Part shown: positions 55,777-64,000 of the stretch, piece after piece
Layout: each line of letters opens with the position of its first letter
How positions within the stretch are numbered: the stretch's first letter is position 1
Assembly (NCBI RefSeq): GCF_051912485.1
Contig: NZ_CP196822.1
Span: 3,472,001-3,536,000 of the forward strand
Reading direction: 5' to 3'
DNA: 64,000 bases
Source of the DNA: Nitrobacter sp051912485
Lineage (GTDB): Bacteria; Pseudomonadota; Alphaproteobacteria; Rhizobiales; Xanthobacteraceae
Made by a program: the position numbers and the translations under genes
Notes under the pieces: generated by a model
Told to the model about the DNA's origin: nothing
The model's input: the letters and a program-made list of their open reading frames with translations, nothing else
The model's database searches: none

Positions 55777-58700
55777 TCAGGTCACGTCACAGTACTTCAT
55801 CACGAAGAGGTTGTTCCCGGCCGGCGCTGCGAGGTTGGAGAACGGTCCCCAGCTGCCCTTGATCTTGCCCGCCTGCTCGTACGGCCAATCGTCCGGAAGG
55901 CGCGACGGCTTTGTGGATGGCGTCTTGCCGGCATCGTCCGAATACCAGATCACGAAGTGCCGACAGGTTCCGACGTCGTCGCCGGCGGCATCGTCGGCGG
56001 CCATCAGGCAAGACTCCCAGACGGACTTCGTTTGCGGATCCGCCAGATCTGCGGCGGATGGAATGCTCGCGGGAGGCATGCCCCCGCCACCGCGCTTGTA
56101 GGCGACGCCGGCGATGAAGCGGCGGGCGTCGGCGAGCGTGGCAGCCGTCCCCGCCAGCTGCCGCGTTCGGCCGAAAACGTGACCCGCACAGATGATGCGG
56201 TCGAGAGCTGGCAGCCGCAGGCGCGAGCGGATGTCGGGCGGCGTCTCCGGCAACTGTCCGCCGCCGGCCCGATCGACCTTCACGAGAGTGGACGTCTCCG
56301 GCGACCGCGTCGGCAAATCGCCGATCGGCCAGATGAACAAGGCGCGGCGGCGGATGAAACCGATCGCGAGGTCGTCGAGCAACGCAGCGAATTCGATCCG
56401 CTGCGGCAAGGGCGCGGTCGCGTGCAGCGCGACCCGCGCGGCGGCAGCGCCTTGCGGCACGACGAGGCTGTAGACCGCCGGCGGCGGCGCGATAACCGGG
56501 CGCGGAACGACCTTTGCCCGCGCGGACAGGGTCCGGTTTACGTTCTTGTTCTTGCCCGGATCAGCCGGGTCCGGCTCGCTCTGAGTGAACGAGATCGAGA
56601 CGACGATTTCGTCTCCGTCCTCGAAAGCCACAGGCTGGTCGTTGCTTCGCAACTGATCGAACGAGATTGCATAGGCCTGCCCCGCAGCCACCTCGTAGTA
56701 CGGCCCCTCCTTCCCACTAACCGTTTTCACTTCGATGCCGGCGATAGTCAGCGTATCGACATGCTTCTCCGGAGATTCTTTTCCGCTTTGTCGCTGGCGC
56801 TGAACCTGGAGAGATCCCGAAAGGCTCACGCCTACCACAAATGTCCCGGTCTTCGCGTCGATCGGACCGAATGCGAAATAGAACGGCGTGTCGTTGCCAT
56901 AGTCGAAGCGGTCGAGTCCGAGTTTCCAGGGCACACCGTTGTTGTCGCGCTGCGTGTCGGAAGCGCCGGGACCACACAACGCGCGGTCATAGGAGGGATC
57001 GGCGAAGACCAGGGTCGAGGCATCGATCTTCACGCTTGGCCGCGAGGTCGGTCGGACCGGCAGGCGCAGAGCGAGTTGACGACGGGTCTCTGCAACAAAC
57101 TTCGTCGAGACGTCCAGCCCGAGCTCGAAAATCTTGTTCTCGTCGGGATACCCGGCGCCCTTTTTCTCCTGCGCGCATTGCAGCAGAAGGAACACCGCCG
57201 AGTCGCCATCTACCGCATCAAGCCGCGCCTGGGCGCCTACGATGTCGTCGGCATGGAGCGTCAGTCTGACCGCGTCTGTCCCGACCTTCGACCATCTGGC
57301 CTTGTTGAACGTCACGACGGAGCGGTCGATCGACAACGCGGCATACAGTCCAGGCTTGCTCCTTAGCAAGCCGAGCTCCGCAAGCGCCTTCAGGAAGTCG
57401 TCGTTGGCCGCTGCAAAGCTCGGCGAGGTGACCTCGAGCGTCACGTTGCCCTGCTTCCAGTCGCCGAACGCCGGCTGGCTCCATTCCGGCGCGAGCGGCA
57501 TGTCCAGAACGCGAATCCGGTAGCTCTTCTGGTCCTTCCGCAGCACCGTAGCTACGCCCTCGAAGACCCGGAACGGCACGGGAAAGCCTTTATCGCTGTC
57601 GAGATCGTCGATCTCGACGAAGGTCCGCCGCCCGTGCGTCTCGACGAATTTCTGCGGCACGCGCGGCAGCACAGGCGCACGCGGCGGACGCAACTGGCGC
57701 AGCAATCGCGGCCCTCCGTGCCCGGGACGACCGTATCGCGACGTGTCGCTGCTCATATCCTCCTGCGGAGACGGTTTCTTCTCCTTCTCCTTCTCCTGCG
57801 GCGGCGGGAGGCCTTTCGTGAACAGCAAGGTGTCGAATTCGGCCTGGATCGAACCGGGACGCAAGCCAAAGGTGATGCGCTCCAGATGCGGCGGAACCAT
57901 CGGCGCCGCCTTCCCCTTGACGACGCGCCCCAGCGCGGACTTGAGCTCTCGCGCGACAGGAACGACTGCACGCGCTTCGGAAGAGGTCAGATAGCGCGCC
58001 GGAGGCGACACGAGGGGCAGATTGACGGACTCAGGGCGATCGAAAATCATCTTGCGCGAGAGCGCATAGAATGTCGGCGAGATCGTATCGACGGCCTCAT
58101 CGCCCAGCCCGCTATCCCGGTCAGCGCGCGCCGGCAGGGATATGCTGGCGGCACGTCCCGACACGCCGGAGCCGTATCGCTTGACGTCGTCGTGCTCGGA
58201 GTCGGAAGGGAGCGGGACGGGTCCGGGAACGATATCCTGGAACGGCCAGTCGCCGCCCATCCCCAATGCACCCGAGGCGGCGGCCCCGGTTCCGTCCCCC
58301 GTCGGCCAGCCCAGCGCGGGAGAGGCATAGAGACGATCGGACGGATCGATCTTGATCGGCATGTCGAACGCGGAATTGTCCGGATCGCTCGGGACGTTGA
58401 CCCCGATCCACAATGCGTCCGCACGGCTGTCGGGTGGCTGCGTTTCGGCCACGACGAGGATGGCGACCGCCTCACCGACCAGGCGGTCGGCGCGCGCGAC
58501 CTGACGCGCGCGGCCCAGCGCGGCCTCCTTGACGCCTTCGGACTGCCCCAAGACGATCGACTCCCCTGGAGGCAGCTTCTCGAAGCGCGTGACGTTGCGG
58601 TCGATGGCGACGAGCACGCCCCGACGGGCGAGGATGAACTCAGGCTTGTCGCCGGGAGCGGCGTCCCGCCGCTTGAGCCTGACGCGGGCGGCCCTGCCGT

Positions 58701-61700
58701 CGGCTTTTCCGGACGACAGCACCATGGTGACACGCTCGGCGAAGGGGCGCTTGTCGTCATCGGGCACCTTGATGTCCCAGATCGTGCGCAGCGCCAGCAG
58801 GCTGCGCAGCCACATCGGCCGTTCGCCGAGCGTGCCGCCGCCGCTCGCGCGGCGAAGAAACAGCTGCTCGATGGCCGCCAGGGCACGGTTTGCGTCCTTC
58901 TCGCCGGCATTGCCCATTGCGCGGCCGAGCAGCGCCCTGATGTCATCGCTCGCGCTTCCGACCGCCTGGACCGGAACGGACTTGCGCTCGAGTGGCGTCG
59001 GTGATCCCGCCGCCCAATCAGCATCGGCAGCATCCCAACTGGCCGTGCCCGAGCCGGGCGCCTGGCAGAACTTTTCGATCAAACCGCCGAGCTTGTACGA
59101 ATCGTCCACCGCGCCAATCCAGGGCAGCGCAAGCACGACTCCCTGGGAATCGCTGGAAATGTAAGTCGGCGGGGGGCTAACGCCGGGCCAGAATGGTCCT
59201 TCCTTCTGGTCCGATGTCCGGACGATCGCCGGCCCGGCGCCGCTGACGACGATTCCATCGCCGGGATCACCGGTCTTGAACTTTTCGGCGATCTCCCGCG
59301 CCATCGCCTCGACCGGGAAGCCGGCCTGGGCAAAGGCGCGCAACACCAGCCCACCCTTGACGGCAATCGCTTGGTCTTCGTGCTTGTCGTCGATCACCTT
59401 GTAGCGGGGCGCAAACGCGAAGATGCGGTCCGCTGACGCCGGCGGGAGCTTCATCGCGGCCTTCGCTGCGTTGACGAGAGCGCGCGCATCGATGGCGCTG
59501 ACATGATCGAGCGACACCCAGGTCAGCCGCCTTTGCGTCCCATCGGCGATCGTGTGCTCGGTCAACGCATGAAACGACCATGGCCTGACCAGGCTGGCGC
59601 CGTTTGCGTCGAGCGCGTCGGTTTCGATCGCCTGCCCGTTCACGGATGTCGTGAAACTGTGGGTCAGGGCGCTGGTGTCATCGAACGCCTTCAACTCGCC
59701 GCGCAAGGCTGCCCCGGTGACCCGCGCGCCCAAATTTTTCAGTTTCGCAGCCTTGCCGTCGAGCGTCTCCACGCCGTCCGGCAGGCTCTTGATCGGCCAT
59801 CGAATCCGGCTGAGGCGCTGGTCCAGCGCGAGATCGACGGCTATTTCGGACGACCACGGCGGTTCTTGCCCGGCAATTCCGGACAGCCACTCCTGCCCGG
59901 CGACCATGTGATCGAACCGCTTCAGCGGTCCCTTATCGGAGAGCAGATTGAGCTCGCCGAAGCCCGAGAAGGATCGGAATTGAAACGGCCCTTCGGTCAC
60001 CTTTGACGAAACCGCAACGACCAGGATGCCTCGCACCGTACCTAGCTCGGCAATCAATCCGACGATCGGTTGCAGCTTGGATTGCCCGTCAGGGTCGATC
60101 CGGCAGGTGATCACGCCGCGCTGGTGATCCACGGTGACGGCAGCGGCTGCGATCTGCTGGTTGAGCCAGCGCAGCGGGCCGCCGAGCGTGTATGCGATCA
60201 CGCTCTTGCCCGTGGGCGGCGGCGCGCCCTTCTGCCGGGGATCGTTGGCGGATATCGTCAACTTCCCCTGGAGTAGCAACGTCCAAATCGAATCCTCGGC
60301 AATTTCCAGCTTGATGCTGTCGAGCTTCACGCCGCTGAAATTCGACGGGTTGGCGTCCGCCGGCGCCTTGAACTCGACGGCGAGAGTCTTGCCGTCGGGC
60401 TGGGTGACCCTGCCGTTGTCGAGAACGACACTGCGGCCGAACAGGACGGTGGCAAGCGAGGCGTCGGCAAACTGGGGAACACCACGCTCGCCGGCGGCCT
60501 GCTTGATGTTCAGGGTCAATCTGACGGTGGTCTTGCCGACGAAGTCCGGCGCGCTGCCGAGCTTCGTTTCCACGTCCGCCATCCGGAACGAGACCGATGC
60601 GAGGCCGCCGGCCGTGACGGCCGGCTTGCCCGTCGCAGGCTCGGCGGTGGCAACCTTGACGTCCTCCCACTCGGAGACCTTCAGCTTGCGGTCACTCGCG
60701 GTCAGCGAAAGCGCGACGAGATTTCCGGTCGCGTAGGCAAGCTCCGGCTCGAACGGGCCCCGATCCTGGGTCCTCGCCAGGCGCGAACGGAGCGATGCCG
60801 TAAAGACGATCTTGGCTGTGTCGATTTGCCAGTTACCGGATGGCTTGCTGATGCTCAGCTCCAGCAATCGGAGCGGCCGCAGCCGAAGCGGTCCGATATC
60901 GAGATCATAGGCGCTCTTCGGCAGGTCCTGCTCCAGCGGCTTGACCGCATCGTTGCACACCCTCCACTCGTACAGCGCCCGCGGAAGCTGTTCGGGATCG
61001 AATGCGTCCTGGCGCGGACCGATGCTGAGCTCGGGCCCGCGAGGATCGACCGCCAGCGCCCTGCCGTCCGCCGTCTCTTCCAGCGGAAGATCCCGAAACC
61101 AGAGACCGATCTTGCGCTCGGCATTTCCCGTGTCGATCTCGACCGGCTCGAAGATCGTCGTGCACGCATAGCGCGACGTCGTCCCCAGCACGGAGTGGTT
61201 CGCTGCGCGCAGGAAGTAGCCGGCTTCCCGGAATATGATTCCATTTGCCTCGTTGCCGAACTTGTCCGTCGTCGGCATGCTCGCCATCAGCGCGGCGCGC
61301 GTATCGCGCCACATGGGCAATCCGGCGAACTCCTGCCTGCGGAGCGGCGCGGCGAAACCGATGACCTTGATGGGATCGGCCGTTGCGCCGGCGCCGTCGA
61401 TGTCGCCGAAATCCGTCTTCGTCAGCCCCTCGAGGGCGGTACGTCCCGAGAACGCCGTGCCGCCGAGCGTATAGGTGCCGAACGCGTATTTGCTTCCGCC
61501 GACATCGCTTGCCGGATCGAGCTCGAAATCCGTCGACCATGTGACCCCTTCGATCAGGGTCTTGATCTCCACCGCCTCGTTGTGGCCGCCAAATCCGAAC
61601 GCGCTCGCGATCTGCACGCGCGAAAGATCGAGACGGTCGACCGCCTTTTGCCAGGCCAGCAGGAGCCCGTCGAAATCGAGCGAGGTCGGGGTGTCGGGAG

Positions 61701-64000
61701 GCGGCTGCGGTGCGGGTGCATCGTTCGACGGCACCGGCGCCTTCTCCGGAAGGCGCGTGGTGGCAAACAGTTCGTCGAGGATCGGAAGATCGAAGCGTAG
61801 CCGGGTCTGCAAGGCGGAGTAGGCGCCGGCCGCCGGCTGCATTTCGATGCCGGGCAAGGTGACCGGGACGAGCGGCACATGCTGCAACAGCTCTTTGTCC
61901 GCCAGCGGCAGCTCGTTCACAGGCTGCGAGAGCTCGAGGGCGGGAATTCCGCGAAGGCCGTCGTAATTCAGCTTGATGTCGAGCAGGGCGCGATCCAGCT
62001 TGCGGCAAAGCAGGTCGCGCGTCGACGACGGAAGGCCCGAGCTTTCCGAGGTTCGCGTGATTCCGATCGCGGTGACGAAAGGCATCTCGGAATAGCCGTG
62101 CCAGACATAGGCCGGAGGCGGGCTGCCGCCCTTAGGGATCGTGAGCACAAGAGTCTTGCCGGGGGTGAAGGTCCCCGAGGTGAGCCCCCAGAGCCCTTCG
62201 GTTGAAGCCGTCTTGCGTGCGAAGGTCAGCGCCGGGCTCTCCAGCGCGGCCGGCCCGGCGCCAAAGCCCGGGAGGATGTTTTCCGCGTTGGGGCTTCCGG
62301 CCGCCAGCCACAGCAGGCCGTCCGCGGTGCCCGCCGCGCCGCTGAGTTCGACGCGGACGTCGTCGAGCTTACCTTGTTTGAGCTTCGCTTCGACGCGGAC
62401 ATAGTCCGCGGCGGCAATCGATATCCGCCGGCCGACGGGCCCCTCCCCGAACGTTCCATCATCGAGGGCATAGTCGACCGTCCCGGCGAAGCCGACGGAG
62501 TCGGAGACGGTACCCGAGAAGCCGAACGCCGTGTCGTCCGAATCGGGTTTCGGCAGATCGAACGGCAGTTGCAGCCATCCATCGGTCAGCGGAAGGAAGG
62601 CATAGGTTCTCTTGGCGGCATCCGGCTGAACGCCCGCCTTGCCGTAACGCTCCACCAGCCTGCGCGCGAGGCGCTGCTGATCGATGAACCAGTTGACTGT
62701 GATCTTGCCGGCCTCAGGCGCCGCGCTGATCGTCGTTCTCGCGCCGAGCGTGACCTTGGGTCCCGGAATATTTTTCGGATTGCCGTCCTGCAACGCAGCT
62801 TCGCGGCGATCTGCGTCCAGTACGAGGGCGACACCGTCCTTCGAGCCGTTGAGCTCGAGCCGGTTGGCGACGATCGCGACCTCGGTCGGCAATTCGCCGC
62901 CGCGCACCGGCGTTCCTGCCAGGCTGGTCCGGAGCGCCGAGCGATCCACCCACATGCTCCAGTCGTCCGGGCCGGTGCCGGGGAGTCGGAGGGAGTTGTT
63001 CTCCAGGGTGAGCGGCCAGCACACCGCAAGGTCGTCGGCGACCGTGTTGATGTCGAGAAAGACCGGGTTGCCGACGCCGGGCCGCAGCTCCGATCTCACC
63101 CTGCCCAGCGCGTCGCGGATCCGGTTGCCAATCCCGCTGGCCGCCAGCTCGTCCTCCTCGCGGACCAGTTCGAGCGTCCAGCGCGACTTGGCCGGCCGCA
63201 GCGGATCGACGATGCAGACGAGGCGCAGAACCACGTCGATGCGATCCGGTCCGCCCGTGTCGCCGAACGCGCGCAGCGGATTGACGATCTTGCCGCGGAA
63301 CTCGATGCCGTCGGGCGTCAAATCGAGCGCAACGAAGGGCCCGTCGGTCCCGTCGATGCTGACCGCGGGCAGGTCGACCCTTGGCAGCTTGGAGGGTGCG
63401 GTGACACCGGTCGCGACGCCGACGAAGGCCGCGACGGTGTCGCCCGGTTGCTTGACGAGACGCAGGAAGCCGAGCGGATTGGCGTTGGTCCCTCCCTTGG
63501 CGTTGACCAGGACACGGATCCGGTTGGCGACGAGCGCCAGCCGCGGCACTTCGATTTCGCGCGACTTCTGCGGAGTGGGCCATGGATCGAGCGGCGCCAC
63601 CAGAAGGTGGGAAAAGCCGCGGGTGTCCGTCCCGATATCCGGCTTCGCATCAGGCTTGGCCGCAAAGATGGAATAGGGGGCGGTATTGTCGGCGATCCAG
63701 AGCCTCGACTTCGTCGTGGAGTCTTCGTCTTGCCGGGCCTGGACGTTTGCCGCCAGCATATAGGGCACGCGCAGGGATACCTTGTCCTGCACCGTCCCTC
63801 CGGCGTCGTCGATCTTGATTTCGATCTGCCTCTTGACCTTGTCCGACTCCGGATCCTGCAGCAGGACGCGCAATCCCGGTGTCGAATTGACGATCGAAAG
63901 ATCCGTGCGGTCCTTTCCGAGATAGGACAGAGCGAGCTCGGCGCTCCAGCAAAAATCGGCCGATTCGTTCGAGACCTTGAGCGGCTGCTTCGGTCCCACA
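55777..64000 (-). CDS. Giant protein of unknown function (at least 2,740 codons, 5' end outside the window)
   Basis: One uninterrupted minus-strand frame from the window edge to a TGA at 55777-55779. No family is recognised. The sequence reads as soluble and beta-rich, with no membrane helix and few cysteines (about 14). A charged, Pro/Lys-rich linker lies around residues 2060-2110 of the visible part (KEKEKKPSPQED, then GRPGHGGPRLLRQLRPPRAP), dividing a large N-terminal region from a C-terminal third. The C-terminus ends LFVMKYCDVT. Base composition is like the chromosome. A truncated secreted-protein gene follows, and it lies in the tRNA-linked accessory region. It could be a surface, adhesion or injection-system protein, but nothing proves this. 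Confidence 0.85.
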   Translation of the reverse strand, partial: VGPKQPLKVSNESADFCWSAELALSYLGKDRTDLSIVNSTPGLRVLLQDPESDKVKRQIEIKIDDAGGTVQDKVSLRVPYMLAANVQARQDEDSTTKSRLWIADNTAPYSIFAAKPDAKPDIGTDTRGFSHLLVAPLDPWPTPQKSREIEVPRLALVANRIRVLVNAKGGTNANPLGFLRLVKQPGDTVAAFVGVATGVTAPSKLPRVDLPAVSIDGTDGPFVALDLTPDGIEFRGKIVNPLRAFGDTGGPDRIDVVLRLVCIVDPLRPAKSRWTLELVREEDELAASGIGNRIRDALGRVRSELRPGVGNPVFLDINTVADDLAVCWPLTLENNSLRLPGTGPDDWSMWVDRSALRTSLAGTPVRGGELPTEVAIVANRLELNGSKDGVALVLDADRREAALQDGNPKNIPGPKVTLGARTTISAAPEAGKITVNWFIDQQRLARRLVERYGKAGVQPDAAKRTYAFLPLTDGWLQLPFDLPKPDSDDTAFGFSGTVSDSVGFAGTVDYALDDGTFGEGPVGRRISIAAADYVRVEAKLKQGKLDDVRVELSGAAGTADGLLWLAAGSPNAENILPGFGAGPAALESPALTFARKTASTEGLWGLTSGTFTPGKTLVLTIPKGGSPPPAYVWHGYSEMPFVTAIGITRTSESSGLPSSTRDLLCRKLDRALLDIKLNYDGLRGIPALELSQPVNELPLADKELLQHVPLVPVTLPGIEMQPAAGAYSALQTRLRFDLPILDELFATTRLPEKAPVPSNDAPAPQPPPDTPTSLDFDGLLLAWQKAVDRLDLSRVQIASAFGFGGHNEAVEIKTLIEGVTWSTDFELDPASDVGGSKYAFGTYTLGGTAFSGRTALEGLTKTDFGDIDGAGATADPIKVIGFAAPLRRQEFAGLPMWRDTRAALMASMPTTDKFGNEANGIIFREAGYFLRAANHSVLGTTSRYACTTIFEPVEIDTGNAERKIGLWFRDLPLEETADGRALAVDPRGPELSIGPRQDAFDPEQLPRALYEWRVCNDAVKPLEQDLPKSAYDLDIGPLRLRPLRLLELSISKPSGNWQIDTAKIVFTASLRSRLARTQDRGPFEPELAYATGNLVALSLTASDRKLKVSEWEDVKVATAEPATGKPAVTAGGLASVSFRMADVETKLGSAPDFVGKTTVRLTLNIKQAAGERGVPQFADASLATVLFGRSVVLDNGRVTQPDGKTLAVEFKAPADANPSNFSGVKLDSIKLEIAEDSIWTLLLQGKLTISANDPRQKGAPPPTGKSVIAYTLGGPLRWLNQQIAAAAVTVDHQRGVITCRIDPDGQSKLQPIVGLIAELGTVRGILVVAVSSKVTEGPFQFRSFSGFGELNLLSDKGPLKRFDHMVAGQEWLSGIAGQEPPWSSEIAVDLALDQRLSRIRWPIKSLPDGVETLDGKAAKLKNLGARVTGAALRGELKAFDDTSALTHSFTTSVNGQAIETDALDANGASLVRPWSFHALTEHTIADGTQRRLTWVSLDHVSAIDARALVNAAKAAMKLPPASADRIFAFAPRYKVIDDKHEDQAIAVKGGLVLRAFAQAGFPVEAMAREIAEKFKTGDPGDGIVVSGAGPAIVRTSDQKEGPFWPGVSPPPTYISSDSQGVVLALPWIGAVDDSYKLGGLIEKFCQAPGSGTASWDAADADWAAGSPTPLERKSVPVQAVGSASDDIRALLGRAMGNAGEKDANRALAAIEQLFLRRASGGGTLGERPMWLRSLLALRTIWDIKVPDDDKRPFAERVTMVLSSGKADGRAARVRLKRRDAAPGDKPEFILARRGVLVAIDRNVTRFEKLPPGESIVLGQSEGVKEAALGRARQVARADRLVGEAVAILVVAETQPPDSRADALWIGVNVPSDPDNSAFDMPIKIDPSDRLYASPALGWPTGDGTGAAASGALGMGGDWPFQDIVPGPVPLPSDSEHDDVKRYGSGVSGRAASISLPARADRDSGLGDEAVDTISPTFYALSRKMIFDRPESVNLPLVSPPARYLTSSEARAVVPVARELKSALGRVVKGKAAPMVPPHLERITFGLRPGSIQAEFDTLLFTKGLPPPQEKEKEKKPSPQEDMSSDTSRYGRPGHGGPRLLRQLRPPRAPVLPRVPQKFVETHGRRTFVEIDDLDSDKGFPVPFRVFEGVATVLRKDQKSYRIRVLDMPLAPEWSQPAFGDWKQGNVTLEVTSPSFAAANDDFLKALAELGLLRSKPGLYAALSIDRSVVTFNKARWSKVGTDAVRLTLHADDIVGAQARLDAVDGDSAVFLLLQCAQEKKGAGYPDENKIFELGLDVSTKFVAETRRQLALRLPVRPTSRPSVKIDASTLVFADPSYDRALCGPGASDTQRDNNGVPWKLGLDRFDYGNDTPFYFAFGPIDAKTGTFVVGVSLSGSLQVQRQRQSGKESPEKHVDTLTIAGIEVKTVSGKEGPYYEVAAGQAYAISFDQLRSNDQPVAFEDGDEIVVSISFTQSEPDPADPGKNKNVNRTLSARAKVVPRPVIAPPPAVYSLVVPQGAAAARVALHATAPLPQRIEFAALLDDLAIGFIRRRALFIWPIGDLPTRSPETSTLVKVDRAGGGQLPETPPDIRSRLRLPALDRIICAGHVFGRTRQLAGTAATLADARRFIAGVAYKRGGGGMPPASIPSAADLADPQTKSVWESCLMAADDAAGDDVGTCRHFVIWYSDDAGKTPSTKPSRLPDDWPYEQAGKIKGSWGPFSNLAAPAGNNLFVMKYCDVT

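Noticed and set aside
55777..64000. Calling the giant gene a toxin, adhesin or injection-system part
   Set aside because: No diagnostic motif (such as RHS, haemagglutinin, Ca-binding or toxin-fold repeats) is seen, so a name would be a guess.

Overview
This is a high-GC alphaproteobacterial chromosome segment that most resembles Bradyrhizobium or a close relative in the Bradyrhizobiaceae. The reasons are the ctaC-ctaD-ctaB cytochrome oxidase order, the ActR/ActS redox pair, tandem Omp31-type beta-barrels, an IalB-family protein, a PodJ-like polarity factor, a SAM-II riboswitch on metZ, and several families of short palindromic repeats of the kind common in those genomes. No taxonomic search was run.

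Layout. 1-6230: aa3-type cytochrome c oxidase genes (minus strand), then an IalB-like secreted protein and a coupled tldD-lepB pair. 6284-18668: a PAN-domain secreted protein, gshA, a MarR regulator with a palindromic operator, a PodJ-like protein, a TauE/SafE exporter coupled to a TIGR02186 protein, a non-canonical NRAMP transporter, and a divergent EamA transporter/LysR pair. 17928-21344: pdeM and the ligase-associated lhr helicase. 21531-31044: a double-barrel porin-like protein, an acetyltransferase, htpX with a single-base frameshift, an OmpA-like protein, a PAS hybrid kinase, a DUF1236-like protein, a metallo-hydrolase and mmcB. 31138-42804: actR/actS, phaZ, a YgjP-like metallopeptidase, a PBP1A, an amino-acid binding protein and glnD. 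43033-53828: an ssu-type ABC operon with osmC, hslO, apaG, an opgC-SGNH-SGNH operon, riboswitch-controlled metZ and a long dCTP deaminase. 53939-54759: a fluoride riboswitch, a small membrane protein and crcB.

The right end looks accessory. A tRNA-Gly(CCC) at 54863-54936 is followed by gene debris: an IS701-type transposase fragment abutting the 5' remnant of a secreted-protein gene. Beyond that, a single minus-strand reading frame of at least 2,740 codons runs off the window and matches no family I recognise. It is the strongest candidate for something undescribed.

The clearest regulatory elements are two riboswitches: SAM-II before metZ, with two mutually exclusive terminator hairpins, and fluoride before the small membrane protein/crcB pair. 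Strong intrinsic terminators lie at 22961, 29706, 31090 and 44029. Three related palindromic repeat families share the left end TAGAGC, and in two places they supply the stop codon of the preceding gene (lepB and hslO).
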